64,000 nucleotides of DNA from Proteiniborus ethanoligenes (GTDB lineage Bacteria; Bacillota; Clostridia; Tissierellales; Proteiniboraceae), in NCBI RefSeq assembly GCF_900107485.1, contig NZ_FNQE01000022.1, forward strand, positions 1 to 64,000, given 5' to 3'. This document shows, piece after piece, positions 35,736 to 45,068 of this stretch. The notes under the pieces are model-generated. The model ran no database searches. It saw nothing but the letters and a program-made list of their open reading frames with translations, and had not been told where the DNA came from. Within the stretch, counting starts at the first letter, position 1; each line of letters starts with the position of its first letter. Position numbers and translations under genes: made by a program.

Positions 35736-37898
35736 TTGTTAGAAAACTTAATTGCCAAGATCGAAGATTACAATCCTCATGGAGACTTAGATTTAATAAT
35801 AAAAGCATATAATTTTGCTGAATCTGCACATGCTGGACAACTTAGAAACTCCGGTGAGAGATTTTTTGTCCATCCATTTAATGTTGCCATGATTCTGGCA
35901 GAGCTTAGCATGGATACCTCTACAATCGCTGCTGGGCTATTGCATGATGTCCTTGAAGATACTGACGTAACATATGAAGCATTGTCTAAGGAGTTTGGTG
36001 AGGAGGTCACTAATCTAGTTGATGGAGTAACTAAATTAAAAAAATTAAAATATAGAACGAAGCAAGAAAACCAAGCTGAAAACCTGAGAAAAATGGTAAT
36101 TGCTATGTCAAAAGATATTAGAGTAATTATCATAAAATTAGCTGATAGGCTTCACAATATTAGAACTTTAGAATATATGTCGGATGCAAAAAAGAAGGAA
36201 AAAGCATTAGAAACTTTAGAAATATATGCTCCTATAGCTCATAGACTAGGTATTTCAACAATCAAATGGGAGTTAGAGGATCTTTCTCTAAGGTACATTG
36301 ATCCAGAAGGATACTATGATTTAGTTGAAAAAGTATCAAAAAAACGAAGAGAAAGGGAAGCATATATCAAAAATGTAATTGAAATACTAAAAATTAAATT
36401 AGATGAAATGGAAATAGAAAGCGATATAAGTGGAAGACCTAAGAGCTTTTATAGCATATATAAAAAAATGGTTTATCAGAACAAATTATTTGAGCAGATT
36501 TTTGATTTAACAGCCATAAGAGTGATTGTAGACTCAGTAAAGGATTGCTATGGTGCTTTAGGTATTGTACATACTCTATGGAAACCAATACCAGGCAGGT
36601 TTAAGGACTATATTGCTATGCCTAAGCCAAACATGTACCAATCCTTGCATACAACAGTAATAGGTCCACAGGGAGAGCCTTTTGAAATACAAATTCGTAC
36701 ATGGGAGATGCATAGAACTGCTGAGTACGGTATTGCTGCACACTGGAAATATAAAGAAGGTATTACTAAAACTGATGGCTTTGAAAATAAGCTTACATGG
36801 CTAAGACAGCTTTTTGAGTGGCAAAAAGAATTAAAAGATTCAAAGGAATTTATGGAATCATTGAAAATAGATTTATTTACTGATGAAGTTTTTGTATTTA
36901 CTCCTAAGGGTGATGTAATAAGCTTACCAGCAGGCTCTACCCCGCTTGATTTTGCATACAGAGTACACACTGGAGTAGGAAATAGCTGTGTAGGTGCAAA
37001 GGTAGATAGTAGAATAGTTCCTTTAGATTTTAAATTGAAAAATGGAAATATCATTGAAATATTAACTTCGTCCAATAGTAGTGGGCCAAGTAGAGACTGG
37101 TTAAAAATAGTAAGAAGCAGCCAAGCTAAAAGTAAAATAAGACAGTGGTTTAAAAAAGAGGGCAGAGAAGCAAATATTAATAAAGGTAAAGAGCTATTAG
37201 AAAAAGAAGCAAAAAGACAAGGGTACAAATTAACAGAACTATTGAAAGAGGATTGGCTAAGATCTATCGCCAAGAAGGTAAGCTTAAATAATATAGATGA
37301 TTTATTTGCTGCAATTGGATATGGGAGCATAACTATAAACCAAGTACTAAGCAAGCTAAAAGAATACTATAAAGAATATTATAAACAGAAAATTGATGAA
37401 AAGGAATTAATTGCTAAACAAATATCTACACCTATTAGAAAAGATTACAAGCCAACTCAAGGTATATCTGTAAAAGGAGTAGATAATATTAAAGTAAGAT
37501 TTTCAAAGTGTTGTAGTCCCGTACCTGGAGATGAAATTGTGGGATATATAACTAGAGGAAGAGGAGTGTCAGTTCATAGAAAGGATTGTCCAAATGCTCA
37601 AAGTTTAGAAATACAAGAGCGATTTATTGAAGTAGAATGGGATGATGATAAGAAAACCTCTTATCAAGCTGAAATACAAATAAAAGCCACAGATAGATCA
37701 GGATTATTAACAGAAATTACACAGTTGCTTACAAACATGCAATTAACAGTAACATCTCTTAATGCGAGGACTAATAAGGAAAAGACAGCGCTAATTAACA
37801 TGATACTTGAGATTAAAGATATAGATCAATTAAAAGAACTAATGAGAAAAATAAAAAGACTCGAAGGAGTAATGGATGTATACAGGGTGATAACTTAG
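35736..37898 (+). CDS. relA: Bifunctional (p)ppGpp synthetase/hydrolase RelA/SpoT
   Basis: Long RSH enzyme controlling the stringent response, 720 residues. An HD hydrolase domain (about 20-175; LLHDVLEDTD) precedes the synthetase domain (about 225-350; YQSLHTTV and EIQIRTWEMHRTAEYG). A TGS domain (about 380-450), a middle helical/zinc-finger region (FSKCCSPVPGDEIVG) and a C-terminal ACT domain (about 645-720) follow. Both catalytic domains look complete. TTG 35736 is preferred, nine bases after AGAGG; TTG 35727 abuts that site. Confidence 0.95.
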   Translation: MLENLIAKIEDYNPHGDLDLIIKAYNFAESAHAGQLRNSGERFFVHPFNVAMILAELSMDTSTIAAGLLHDVLEDTDVTYEALSKEFGEEVTNLVDGVTKLKKLKYRTKQENQAENLRKMVIAMSKDIRVIIIKLADRLHNIRTLEYMSDAKKKEKALETLEIYAPIAHRLGISTIKWELEDLSLRYIDPEGYYDLVEKVSKKRREREAYIKNVIEILKIKLDEMEIESDISGRPKSFYSIYKKMVYQNKLFEQIFDLTAIRVIVDSVKDCYGALGIVHTLWKPIPGRFKDYIAMPKPNMYQSLHTTVIGPQGEPFEIQIRTWEMHRTAEYGIAAHWKYKEGITKTDGFENKLTWLRQLFEWQKELKDSKEFMESLKIDLFTDEVFVFTPKGDVISLPAGSTPLDFAYRVHTGVGNSCVGAKVDSRIVPLDFKLKNGNIIEILTSSNSSGPSRDWLKIVRSSQAKSKIRQWFKKEGREANINKGKELLEKEAKRQGYKLTELLKEDWLRSIAKKVSLNNIDDLFAAIGYGSITINQVLSKLKEYYKEYYKQKIDEKELIAKQISTPIRKDYKPTQGISVKGVDNIKVRFSKCCSPVPGDEIVGYITRGRGVSVHRKDCPNAQSLEIQERFIEVEWDDDKKTSYQAEIQIKATDRSGLLTEITQLLTNMQLTVTSLNARTNKEKTALINMILEIKDIDQLKELMRKIKRLEGVMDVYRVIT

Positions 37899-37911
37899 AA
37901 GGGAGATATAC

Positions 37912-38361
37912 ATGAGAGCAGTCGTACAAAGAGTTTCAACAGCCAATGTTAGAGTAAACGAAGAAATGGTAAGTATAATCAATAAAGGACTTCTAGTATT
38001 ATTAGGTGTTGGGCACGATGATACAGACAAGGATATGGAGTATTTATGTGATAAGATAGTTAATCTTAGGATATTTGAAGATAAAAATGATAAGATGAAT
38101 CTTTCCTTGTTAGATGTTAAGGGAGAGCTACTTGTAGTATCGCAATTTACACTATTTGGGGACCTGAAAAAAGGGAAAAGACCAAATTTTATGAATGCAG
38201 CACCAGCTCAAATAGCTAATGAAATGTATTTAAAATTTGTAGAAAAATGCAGAACCTATGATATAAATGTTAAAACCGGTGTCTTTGGAGAGCATATGGA
38301 TGTATCCTTAATAAATGATGGGCCCGTAACCATAATAATTGATAGCAAGAAAGATTTTTAG
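37912..38361 (+). CDS. dtd: D-aminoacyl-tRNA deacylase
   Basis: Removes D-amino acids mischarged on tRNA. It is 149 residues, with MRAVVQRVSTANV at the start, the SQFTLFGDLKKGKRPNF motif near residue 78 and the NDGPVT motif near residue 136, the two conserved active-site stretches. ATG 37912 has AAGGGAG. It is 13 bases after relA, the usual arrangement, and 14 before the next gene. Confidence 0.95.
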   Translation: MRAVVQRVSTANVRVNEEMVSIINKGLLVLLGVGHDDTDKDMEYLCDKIVNLRIFEDKNDKMNLSLLDVKGELLVVSQFTLFGDLKKGKRPNFMNAAPAQIANEMYLKFVEKCRTYDINVKTGVFGEHMDVSLINDGPVTIIIDSKKDF

Positions 38362-38375
38362 GAGGTTGTTAATCA

Positions 38376-38999
38376 ATGATTGTTGAAAGATTACCATTAG
38401 GAGTATATGGGGCAAATTGTTATATAATAATATGCGAAGATACTAAAGAAGCTATGATTGTAGATTTAGGTGGCGAACCAGAAGAGATAATTAAAAAATC
38501 TAAAAGGGAAGGCTTTAAAATTAACTGTATTGTTTTAACTCATGGTCATGGAGACCACATAGCAGGAGTACCGGGTTTTTTAAAAGAAATTAAGTGCCCA
38601 GTTTATGCTCATGAAAAAGAAGAAGAAATGTTAAACGATCCTAAGCTAAACCTTTCTTCTACAATGTATATGGATAAGATAAGTATAAAGCTAGATAGGC
38701 TTTTAAAAGATGGTGATGTAATAAAAGTAGGTAATTTAAATATAAAGGTAATTCATACTCCTGGACATACAATAGGTGGAATATGCTTAAAGGTAGATAA
38801 TTATATACTTACAGGAGATACATTGTTTCAAGGTTCAATAGGCAGAACTGACCTTTATGGGGGCTCATATGATACTATTATTGATTCAATTAATGATAAA
38901 ATATTGATATATGACGATGAGACCATTATTTTGCCAGGACATGGACCTGCTACTACAATAAATGCAGAGAAAAGAACTAACCCTTTTGTAAGAAAATAA
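38376..38999 (+). CDS. Metallo-beta-lactamase fold hydrolase (glyoxalase II-like)
   Basis: A 207-residue metal hydrolase related to glyoxalase II and Bacillus YqgX. The metal site THGHGDH is near residue 54, then HTPGHT near residue 127, TGDTLF near residue 149 and LPGHGP near residue 189. The substrate is not known; relatives act on S-lactoyl-thiols or persulfides. ATG 38376 has TAGGAGG. It is in a relA-dtd-MBL unit, and hemZ follows after a small gene. Confidence 0.9.
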   Translation: MIVERLPLGVYGANCYIIICEDTKEAMIVDLGGEPEEIIKKSKREGFKINCIVLTHGHGDHIAGVPGFLKEIKCPVYAHEKEEEMLNDPKLNLSSTMYMDKISIKLDRLLKDGDVIKVGNLNIKVIHTPGHTIGGICLKVDNYILTGDTLFQGSIGRTDLYGGSYDTIIDSINDKILIYDDETIILPGHGPATTINAEKRTNPFVRK

Positions 39000-39062
39000 A
39001 ACATAAGAATACTCTCAAAGATAAGAGAAACAATAATAACAAATAACTTTGGGAGGTTTCAT

Positions 39063-39245
39063 ATGAAAACATTTAAATATAGTAACAAAGATGTTGATTT
39101 ATTAAGGGATATAAATTCTCTAGATATAATTAGATTAAAGGAAATAGGACTAAGTGACGAGGAGTTAGCTAATGAGTTAAGAATTCCCAAAGCTCATTTG
39201 TCTAATTTATGCAGTGAATATGATGTAGAAACACAAGGGGAATGA
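39063..39245 (+). CDS. Small helix-turn-helix-like protein ahead of hemZ
   Basis: A 60-residue acidic protein. The second half (IGLSDEELANELRIPKAHLSNLC, read as two shorter helices) looks like a helix-turn-helix motif. ATG 39063 has GGGAGG upstream. Its stop overlaps the hemZ start by four bases (ATGA), implying coupled translation. I do not know the family. It could be a small regulator of hemZ, or a protein-binding fold without DNA contact. Confidence 0.65.
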   Translation: MKTFKYSNKDVDLLRDINSLDIIRLKEIGLSDEELANELRIPKAHLSNLCSEYDVETQGE

Positions 39246-40732
39246 AAATGATTTATGTTTATTTAGAAGGTCATGATTATAGATATGAAGTAAGTGAGTT
39301 AATTAAAGTATTTTACTTTAATACAGAAATAAAATTTATTGAGAACAAGGCTTTGATTGACAATCAAAGCCTTTTGATAGTTAGCCTATTATCTGATACC
39401 TTGGATAAGACCTCAGTTGTAACCAGGGTCCTTCAATATGGTGAAACTATTACTAATAATGTCATAGATGATATAAGCAAAATAGATATTAAAGATAATG
39501 ATAATATTAAAATATATAAAATTGCTATTAAGCAGTCAATTTATAATGCATTATCTAAGATTAATACTATAAAGGTTCCCTGGGGTATTCTTACTGGCAT
39601 TAGGCCTACAAAAATAGTCCATGAATTGTTAGACAAAAATATTAAAAGCAATCACATAATAAATATTTTAACAAATGAATACAAGCTAAGTGAAGAAAAA
39701 GCAAGCCTTATACTTCATATTGCTACAGTAGAAAGAAATGTTGTAGATTTCAATGAATATAACAGATTTAGCTTATATGTTAATATTCCATTTTGTCCTA
39801 CAAAATGTTTATATTGTTCATTTTTATCAAATCCAATAAGTAAGTACAGTAACTTAATAGATATATATACTGATAGGCTCATATATGAAATAAATGAAAC
39901 AAGTAAGCTTCTAAAAAATAGTATGATTGATACAGTATATATTGGGGGAGGAACACCAACCTCCTTGCCTATACAAAATCTTCAAAGAATAATTAATAAA
40001 ATTCAAGATATTTTTGGAGAAAATAATATTAGAGAATTTACGGTGGAAGCAGGCAGACCAGATACTATCAATAAAGAAATGCTTATAATGCTTAGAGAAA
40101 ATAATATAAGACGAATAAGCATAAATCCCCAAACCATGTGGGATAAGACATTATCTCTAATAGGGAGAAAACATACATCAAAGGAAATTATAGACGCCTT
40201 TAAATTAGCTAAAAAGATTGGATTTAATACTGTTAACATGGATATTATAGTTGGTTTACCCGAAGAAGGGCCTAAAGAGGTAGAAGCAACTATGAAGGAA
40301 ATAATAAAATTAAATCCAGAAAACCTTACAGTTCATACTATGGCAATAAAGAGAAGCTCAAGATTAAAAGAAAATTTACAGGAGTATTCACTAGCGGCAC
40401 AGAGTACTATTGAAGAAATGTTGTATATTACTAGAGACTATGCAGATAAAATGGGAATGTATCCTTATTATATGTATAGGCAAAAACAAATATTAGGAAA
40501 TTTTGAGAATATAGGGTATTCTAAGGCTGGTAAAGAATGCATATATAATATTTTAATAATGGAAGAAAAACAAACAATTATTGCAGTAGGGGCAGGAGGA
40601 GTATCTAAGTTTTATTTTCCAAAGGAAAATAGAATAGAGAGAGTACCAAATTTAAAAGATTTAAGAGAATATTTATCTAGAACTGAAGAAATGATACGGA
40701 GAAAAGAAAAGTATATAAAAGCATTGACATAA
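39242..40732 (+). CDS. hemZ: Oxygen-independent coproporphyrinogen dehydrogenase-like HemZ
   Basis: Radical-SAM enzyme of the HemN/HemZ family, 496 residues. An N-terminal extra domain (about 1-170) contains VPWGILTGIRPTKIVHELL, typical of HemZ. The radical-SAM motif CPTKCLYC (Cys185, Cys189, Cys192) is followed by YIGGGTPT. The family acts on coproporphyrinogen or as a heme-related protein; activity of HemZ itself is less certain. Starts at 39242 and 39248 (both ATG) are possible. The -35 of the hisS promoter lies within its last codons. Confidence 0.92.
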   Translation: MKMIYVYLEGHDYRYEVSELIKVFYFNTEIKFIENKALIDNQSLLIVSLLSDTLDKTSVVTRVLQYGETITNNVIDDISKIDIKDNDNIKIYKIAIKQSIYNALSKINTIKVPWGILTGIRPTKIVHELLDKNIKSNHIINILTNEYKLSEEKASLILHIATVERNVVDFNEYNRFSLYVNIPFCPTKCLYCSFLSNPISKYSNLIDIYTDRLIYEINETSKLLKNSMIDTVYIGGGTPTSLPIQNLQRIINKIQDIFGENNIREFTVEAGRPDTINKEMLIMLRENNIRRISINPQTMWDKTLSLIGRKHTSKEIIDAFKLAKKIGFNTVNMDIIVGLPEEGPKEVEATMKEIIKLNPENLTVHTMAIKRSSRLKENLQEYSLAAQSTIEEMLYITRDYADKMGMYPYYMYRQKQILGNFENIGYSKAGKECIYNILIMEEKQTIIAVGAGGVSKFYFPKENRIERVPNLKDLREYLSRTEEMIRRKEKYIKALT

Positions 40733-40752
40733 ATATTTACTTAAATTATAAT
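40724..40752 (+). promoter_or_regulatory. Consensus sigma-A promoter of hisS-aspS
   Basis: A perfect TTGACA (40724-40729) and TATAAT (40747-40752) are 17 bases apart. The -35 overlaps the hemZ stop. The transcript starts at about 40760 and enters the T-box leader. Confidence 0.85.
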
Positions 40753-40795
40753 AATAAACAATATATAAATACTGTGAATGGAAAGAGTAGTTAAA

Positions 40796-41016
40796 TCAAT
40801 TAGTTATAGAGAGTCGATGCTGGTGGAAATCGATACTAATATTTAATGAAGACATCCTGGAGTAGATAGGCTGAAATTTTAGTAGGCTTATTCGCAAACC
40901 AGCGTTAACGGTTTTAAAGTGGAATATGTTCACATATTCAACAAGGGTGGTACCGCGGGAAATAACACCTCTCGTCCCTGTCAAAATGTTTGGCTAGGAC
41001 AGAGGTGTTTTTATTT
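40796..41016 (+). promoter_or_regulatory. T-box riboswitch leader of hisS-aspS
   Basis: The 16-base T-box core AAGGGTGGTACCGCGG at 40943-40958 is unmistakable. Stem I features include GGTGGAAATC at 40822-40831. The most likely specifier triplet is GAC (Asp) at 40851-40853, in the context GAA-GAC-ATCC. CAT (His) overlaps it at 40853-40855. A terminator stem (40965-40972 with 41001-41008) and T-run follow. Uncharged tRNA binding would favour the antiterminator and so expression of hisS-aspS. 40733-41048 otherwise holds only the promoter. Confidence 0.93.
40965..41016 (+). terminator. Regulated terminator within the T-box leader
   Basis: 8-bp stem (40965-40972 with 41001-41008), extended inward by GTCC with GGAC, then TTTTTATTT. 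The alternative antiterminator uses the T-box core. Confidence 0.88.
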
Positions 41017-41048
41017 ATATAAATTTAATATCTTTAAGGAGGGATAGT

Positions 41049-42317
41049 ATGTTAACAAGAGCACCAAAAGGCACAAAGGATGTGTTAGCAACAGAATCGT
41101 ATAAATGGCAATATCTAGAAAAAAAATTCAGACAAGTATGTGAGGAATTTGGATACAAAGAAGTAAGAACACCAGTGTTTGAGCATACAGAACTTTTTGA
41201 AAGAGGAGTAGGAGAGACTACTGATGTAGTGCAAAAAGAAATGTACACCTTTGAAGACAAAGCTGGTAGAAGTATAACATTAAAACCTGAAGGAACAGCG
41301 CCCGTAGTTAGATCACTGATTGAGCATAAGCTATATTCTGGTCCCATGCCTCTTAAATACTTCTATATTACCCCATGTTATCGTTATGAAAAACCGCAAG
41401 CTGGTAGACTCAGAGAGTTTCATCAGTTTGGAATAGAGGTTTTTGGGGGCAATCATCCTGCCATAGATGTAGAAGTAATTAATCTAGTATACAATTTTTA
41501 TAAAGCTCTCGGTGTAGAGGGTATTGAACTTAATATAAACAGTATTGGTTGCCCAAAATGCAAACCAGAATATAATACAAAATTAAGAGAGTTTTTGAAA
41601 GACAAACTAGATAGTCTATGTGGAACTTGTCAATCTAGATATGACAAAAATCCAATGAGAATACTAGATTGTAAAAATGAAAAATGTCAGATTGAAATAA
41701 AGGATGCTCCTTTAATGATTGATTATTTGTGTGATGAATGTAATGAACATTTTGCAAAAGTAAAGGAATATCTAGATATAGCAGAGATTGAATATAGGGT
41801 AGATCCAAAGATTGTTAGAGGCTTAGATTATTATACTAAAACAGCATTTGAATTTATATCTAATGAAATTGGTTCACAAAGCACGGTTTGTGGAGGGGGC
41901 AGGTATGATGGGCTTGTAGAAGAGCTTGGAGGACCATCTATACCAGCTGTAGGTTTTGGTATGGGTATAGAAAGACTTTTATTGACCCTAGAAAATAATG
42001 GGATAGAAATACCTAAAGAAGAAGGATTAGACATATTCATTGTTACAATAGGCGAAAAGGCTGATAAAGAAGCCTATAAATTGTTAAATAATCTAAGAAA
42101 AAGTGGTATATCAGCTGATAAGGATTATTTAGGTAGAAGCATAAAGGCTCAATTCAAATATTCTGATAAGCTAGAGGCAGAGTACACTATAGTAATTGGA
42201 GATGATGAAGTAGATAAGGGAGTAGTGTCACTTAAAAACATGAAGACCGGAGCCCAAGAAGAAGTGACTTTAATGAGTTTAATAGATGAATTAAAATCTA
42301 AATTAGGGAGGCAATAG
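41049..42317 (+). CDS. hisS: Histidyl-tRNA synthetase
   Basis: Class II synthetase of 422 residues. Motif 2 region FYITPCYRYEKPQAGRLREFHQFGIE starts near residue 107, and HisA RGLDYYTKTAFEF lies near residue 258. Motif 3 is seen as GFGMGIERL near residue 301. A C-terminal anticodon-binding domain (about 325-420) is present, so this is the true synthetase, not HisZ. ATG 41049 has AAGGAGGG. aspS follows within two bases, and both are under the T-box. Confidence 0.96.
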   Translation: MLTRAPKGTKDVLATESYKWQYLEKKFRQVCEEFGYKEVRTPVFEHTELFERGVGETTDVVQKEMYTFEDKAGRSITLKPEGTAPVVRSLIEHKLYSGPMPLKYFYITPCYRYEKPQAGRLREFHQFGIEVFGGNHPAIDVEVINLVYNFYKALGVEGIELNINSIGCPKCKPEYNTKLREFLKDKLDSLCGTCQSRYDKNPMRILDCKNEKCQIEIKDAPLMIDYLCDECNEHFAKVKEYLDIAEIEYRVDPKIVRGLDYYTKTAFEFISNEIGSQSTVCGGGRYDGLVEELGGPSIPAVGFGMGIERLLLTLENNGIEIPKEEGLDIFIVTIGEKADKEAYKLLNNLRKSGISADKDYLGRSIKAQFKYSDKLEAEYTIVIGDDEVDKGVVSLKNMKTGAQEEVTLMSLIDELKSKLGRQ

Positions 42318-42318
42318 A

Positions 42319-44100
42319 ATGGGAGAGGCAATGGGCAAACTAAGAAGAACACATATGTGTGGTAGCCTTAGAATAGATAATGAAGGACAAGAAGTAACTT
42401 TGATGGGTTGGGTTCAAAGAAGAAGAAATCTAGGTTCACTAATATTCGTTGATTTAAGAGACACCTCAGGGATAGCACAGGTAGTATTTGACAGCAATGT
42501 GTCAGAAGATACCTTTAATAAAGCTGAAAAAATAAGAAGTGAATATGTATTAGCCCTTAGAGGTAAAGTTTATAAAAGACAATCAATAAACAAAGAGCTT
42601 CCAACTGGCGAGGTAGAGGTATTTGTTGAAGAGCTTAAAATTTTAGATGAATCAGAAACACCACCTATATATATAAAGGATAATGATGATGTAGCAGAAG
42701 CTATGCGTTTAAAATATAGATATTTGGATTTAAGAAAACCCTCAATGCAAAGCAATTTAAAAATAAGACATAAAACAGCTAAAATTATTAGAGAATTTTT
42801 AGATGAAAATTATTTTGTGGAAGTTGAGACACCAATGCTAACCAAACCTACTCCAGAGGGGGCAAGAGATTATGTAGTACCTAGCAGGGTTAACCCAGGA
42901 AAGTTTTATGCATTGCCTCAGTCGCCACAATTATTTAAACAGCTTTTAATGGTATCAGGCATGGATAGATACTATCAAATAGTAAAATGCTTTAGAGACG
43001 AGGATTTAAGGGCTAATAGACAGCCAGAATTCACTCAAGTAGATATTGAAATGTCTTTTGTAGACATAGAAGATGTTTTAGCTATGAATGAAAAACTTAT
43101 ATATAAAATATTTGAAGAAATAAAAGGAGTTGAAATATCTCTACCAATTGCCAGAATGACTTATGATGAAGCTATGAATAGATTTGGTTCAGATAAACCA
43201 GATTTAAGATTTGGATTTGAGATTAAACCACTATCAGATATAGTTAAGGATAGCCAATTTAAGGTATTCAGTGATACTATAAAAAATGGCGGGGATGTTA
43301 GAGCTATAAATATAAATGGATATGGTGATGAGTTTACAAGAAAGAATATATCACAGCTTGAGGATTTTGTTAAAACTTACGGTGCTAAAGGATTAGCCTG
43401 GATTAAGCTAACTAATGAGGGAGTAACATCGCCAATAGCTAAGTTTTTATCAGAAGAAGAGTTAAATAATATAATATCTAAGATGGAAGCTAAAGAAGGA
43501 GATTTAATTTTAATGGTTGCAGATAAGCCATCTGTAGTTTTTGCATCTCTGGGTAGCTTGAGAGTAGAAGTAGCAAAAAGGTTAAATCTTATCAATAATA
43601 ATGAATATAAGCTAGTTTGGATAACAGAGTTTCCTCTATTCGAATTTGATGAGGAAGAAAACAGATATGTTGCAAAGCACCATCCTTTTACTCATCCAGT
43701 AGATGAAGATATAGAGCTATTAGAAACCTCACCAGAAAAGGTAAGAGCAAAAGCTTATGATATAGTTATTAATGGTGATGAAATCGGTGGTGGTAGCATT
43801 AGAATAAACAATTCCCAGCTACAGGAGAGAATGTTTAAAGCATTAGGCTTTTCTATGGAAGAAGCTTGGGATAAGTTTGGATTTTTATTAGAAGCATTTA
43901 AATATGGAGCACCACCACATGGTGGAATAGCTTATGGCTTTGACAGATTAATAATGCTTCTAACAGGTAGCGACAATATTAGAGATGTTATAGCATTCCC
44001 TAAAACTCAGAGTGCAACCTGCCTATTAACAAATGCACCAACTATTTTAGGGGAAGAACAGCTTAAAGAAATACATGTAAGCACTATATCCAATGAGTAA
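42319..44100 (+). CDS. aspS: Aspartyl-tRNA synthetase
   Basis: Class II synthetase of 593 residues. It has an N-terminal OB anticodon-binding domain (about 15-110; LMGWVQRRRNLG), catalytic motifs FVEVETPMLTKPTPEGARDY and CFRDEDLRANRQPEFTQ, and a bacterial GAD insertion domain (about 290-420). Motif 3 is AYGFDRLIMLL near residue 534. ATG 42319 fits GGGAGG at eight bases better than ATG 42331. Whether it discriminates tRNA-Asn cannot be judged here. A terminator follows. Confidence 0.96.
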   Translation: MGEAMGKLRRTHMCGSLRIDNEGQEVTLMGWVQRRRNLGSLIFVDLRDTSGIAQVVFDSNVSEDTFNKAEKIRSEYVLALRGKVYKRQSINKELPTGEVEVFVEELKILDESETPPIYIKDNDDVAEAMRLKYRYLDLRKPSMQSNLKIRHKTAKIIREFLDENYFVEVETPMLTKPTPEGARDYVVPSRVNPGKFYALPQSPQLFKQLLMVSGMDRYYQIVKCFRDEDLRANRQPEFTQVDIEMSFVDIEDVLAMNEKLIYKIFEEIKGVEISLPIARMTYDEAMNRFGSDKPDLRFGFEIKPLSDIVKDSQFKVFSDTIKNGGDVRAININGYGDEFTRKNISQLEDFVKTYGAKGLAWIKLTNEGVTSPIAKFLSEEELNNIISKMEAKEGDLILMVADKPSVVFASLGSLRVEVAKRLNLINNNEYKLVWITEFPLFEFDEEENRYVAKHHPFTHPVDEDIELLETSPEKVRAKAYDIVINGDEIGGGSIRINNSQLQERMFKALGFSMEEAWDKFGFLLEAFKYGAPPHGGIAYGFDRLIMLLTGSDNIRDVIAFPKTQSATCLLTNAPTILGEEQLKEIHVSTISNE

Positions 44101-44144
44101 GAGAATTATTATATAAAGTATAATTAAATAAAGATACACTCTTT

Positions 44145-44185
44145 AAGCTCAATATTTTAGTTTCTATTAAAATATTGAGTTTTTG
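44145..44185 (+). terminator. Terminator after aspS
   Basis: 15-bp stem (44145-44159 with 44168-44182, one G-U pair) and a T-run ending at 44184. Confidence 0.78.
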
Positions 44186-44282
44186 ATATAAATCTATAGA
44201 TTGATGGATAGATTAAACTATGCTATGATTTATTTGTTGAATAATTAATATGATATAAATTGATTTTAAGGAGCTGTAATAT

Positions 44283-45050
44283 ATGCTGCATGCTTTTTCA
44301 AGGACAGAAATGTTAATTGGATCGGAGGGTTTACAAAAACTCAAAGAAAGCAAGATTGCTGTTTTTGGCATTGGAGGAGTAGGAACTTTTGCTGTAGAAG
44401 CACTTGCTAGAAGCGGAGTGGGTTCTTTAGTTCTAGTTGACCATGACCATATATGCCTAACTAACATAAATAGACAAATCCATGCTAACAGAAATACAAT
44501 TGGTAAGCCTAAAGTAGAGGCTATGAAGGAACGTATATTAGATATTAATTCAGATGTAAATGTTATAGCATTTAAGGAATTATATAATATGGATAGGGCA
44601 GAGAGACTACTTAAAGAAGATTACTCTTACGTAATAGATGCTATAGATATGGTTTCATCAAAGTTAGATTTAATCCAGAGGTGTAAAAGCAAAAATATCC
44701 CAATAATTAGTGCTATGGGCGCTGGAAACAAATTAAATCCTACTATGCTTGAAGTATCAGATATTTATAAGACAAGTGTATGTCCTTTAGCTAAGGTAAT
44801 GAGAAAAGAGTTAAGAAACAGGGGTGTCAAAAGTCTAAAGGTGGTTTATTCAAGGGAAACTCCTATAGTACCTTTAAATCTTGAAGAAGATTGTAGCGAT
44901 ATTGACTGTATATGCCCAAACAAAGGAGGAGCTTCTACAGTACGTAGACAAACACCTGGTAGTGTTTCCTTTGTTCCATCAGTTGCTGGTATAATTATTG
45001 CGTCTGAGGTTATTAAGGACATATTGGGTATTAATAATATACACCGTTAA
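44283..45050 (+). CDS. tcdA: tRNA threonylcarbamoyladenosine dehydratase TcdA
   Basis: E1/ThiF-like ATP-dependent enzyme that cyclises t6A in tRNA to ct6A. Its 255 residues contain FGIGGVGTFAVEALARSG near residue 28 (nucleotide-binding), VDHDHICLTNINRQ near residue 54, a catalytic Cys region TSVCPLAKVMRKELR near residue 160 and CPNKGGAS near residue 216. The small C-terminal part is as in the family. ATG 44283 has AAGGAG. It follows aspS, as in many Clostridia, but in its own unit. Confidence 0.92.
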   Translation: MLHAFSRTEMLIGSEGLQKLKESKIAVFGIGGVGTFAVEALARSGVGSLVLVDHDHICLTNINRQIHANRNTIGKPKVEAMKERILDINSDVNVIAFKELYNMDRAERLLKEDYSYVIDAIDMVSSKLDLIQRCKSKNIPIISAMGAGNKLNPTMLEVSDIYKTSVCPLAKVMRKELRNRGVKSLKVVYSRETPIVPLNLEEDCSDIDCICPNKGGASTVRRQTPGSVSFVPSVAGIIIASEVIKDILGINNIHR

Positions 45051-45068
45051 TTAGTTGGAGGTTAAGAA

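Noticed and set aside
36608-37354. A 248-residue open frame on the minus strand inside relA
   Set aside because: It is antisense to an intact relA whose domains are all conserved, is low-complexity in composition, and has no ribosome site. It is a shadow of relA codon bias.
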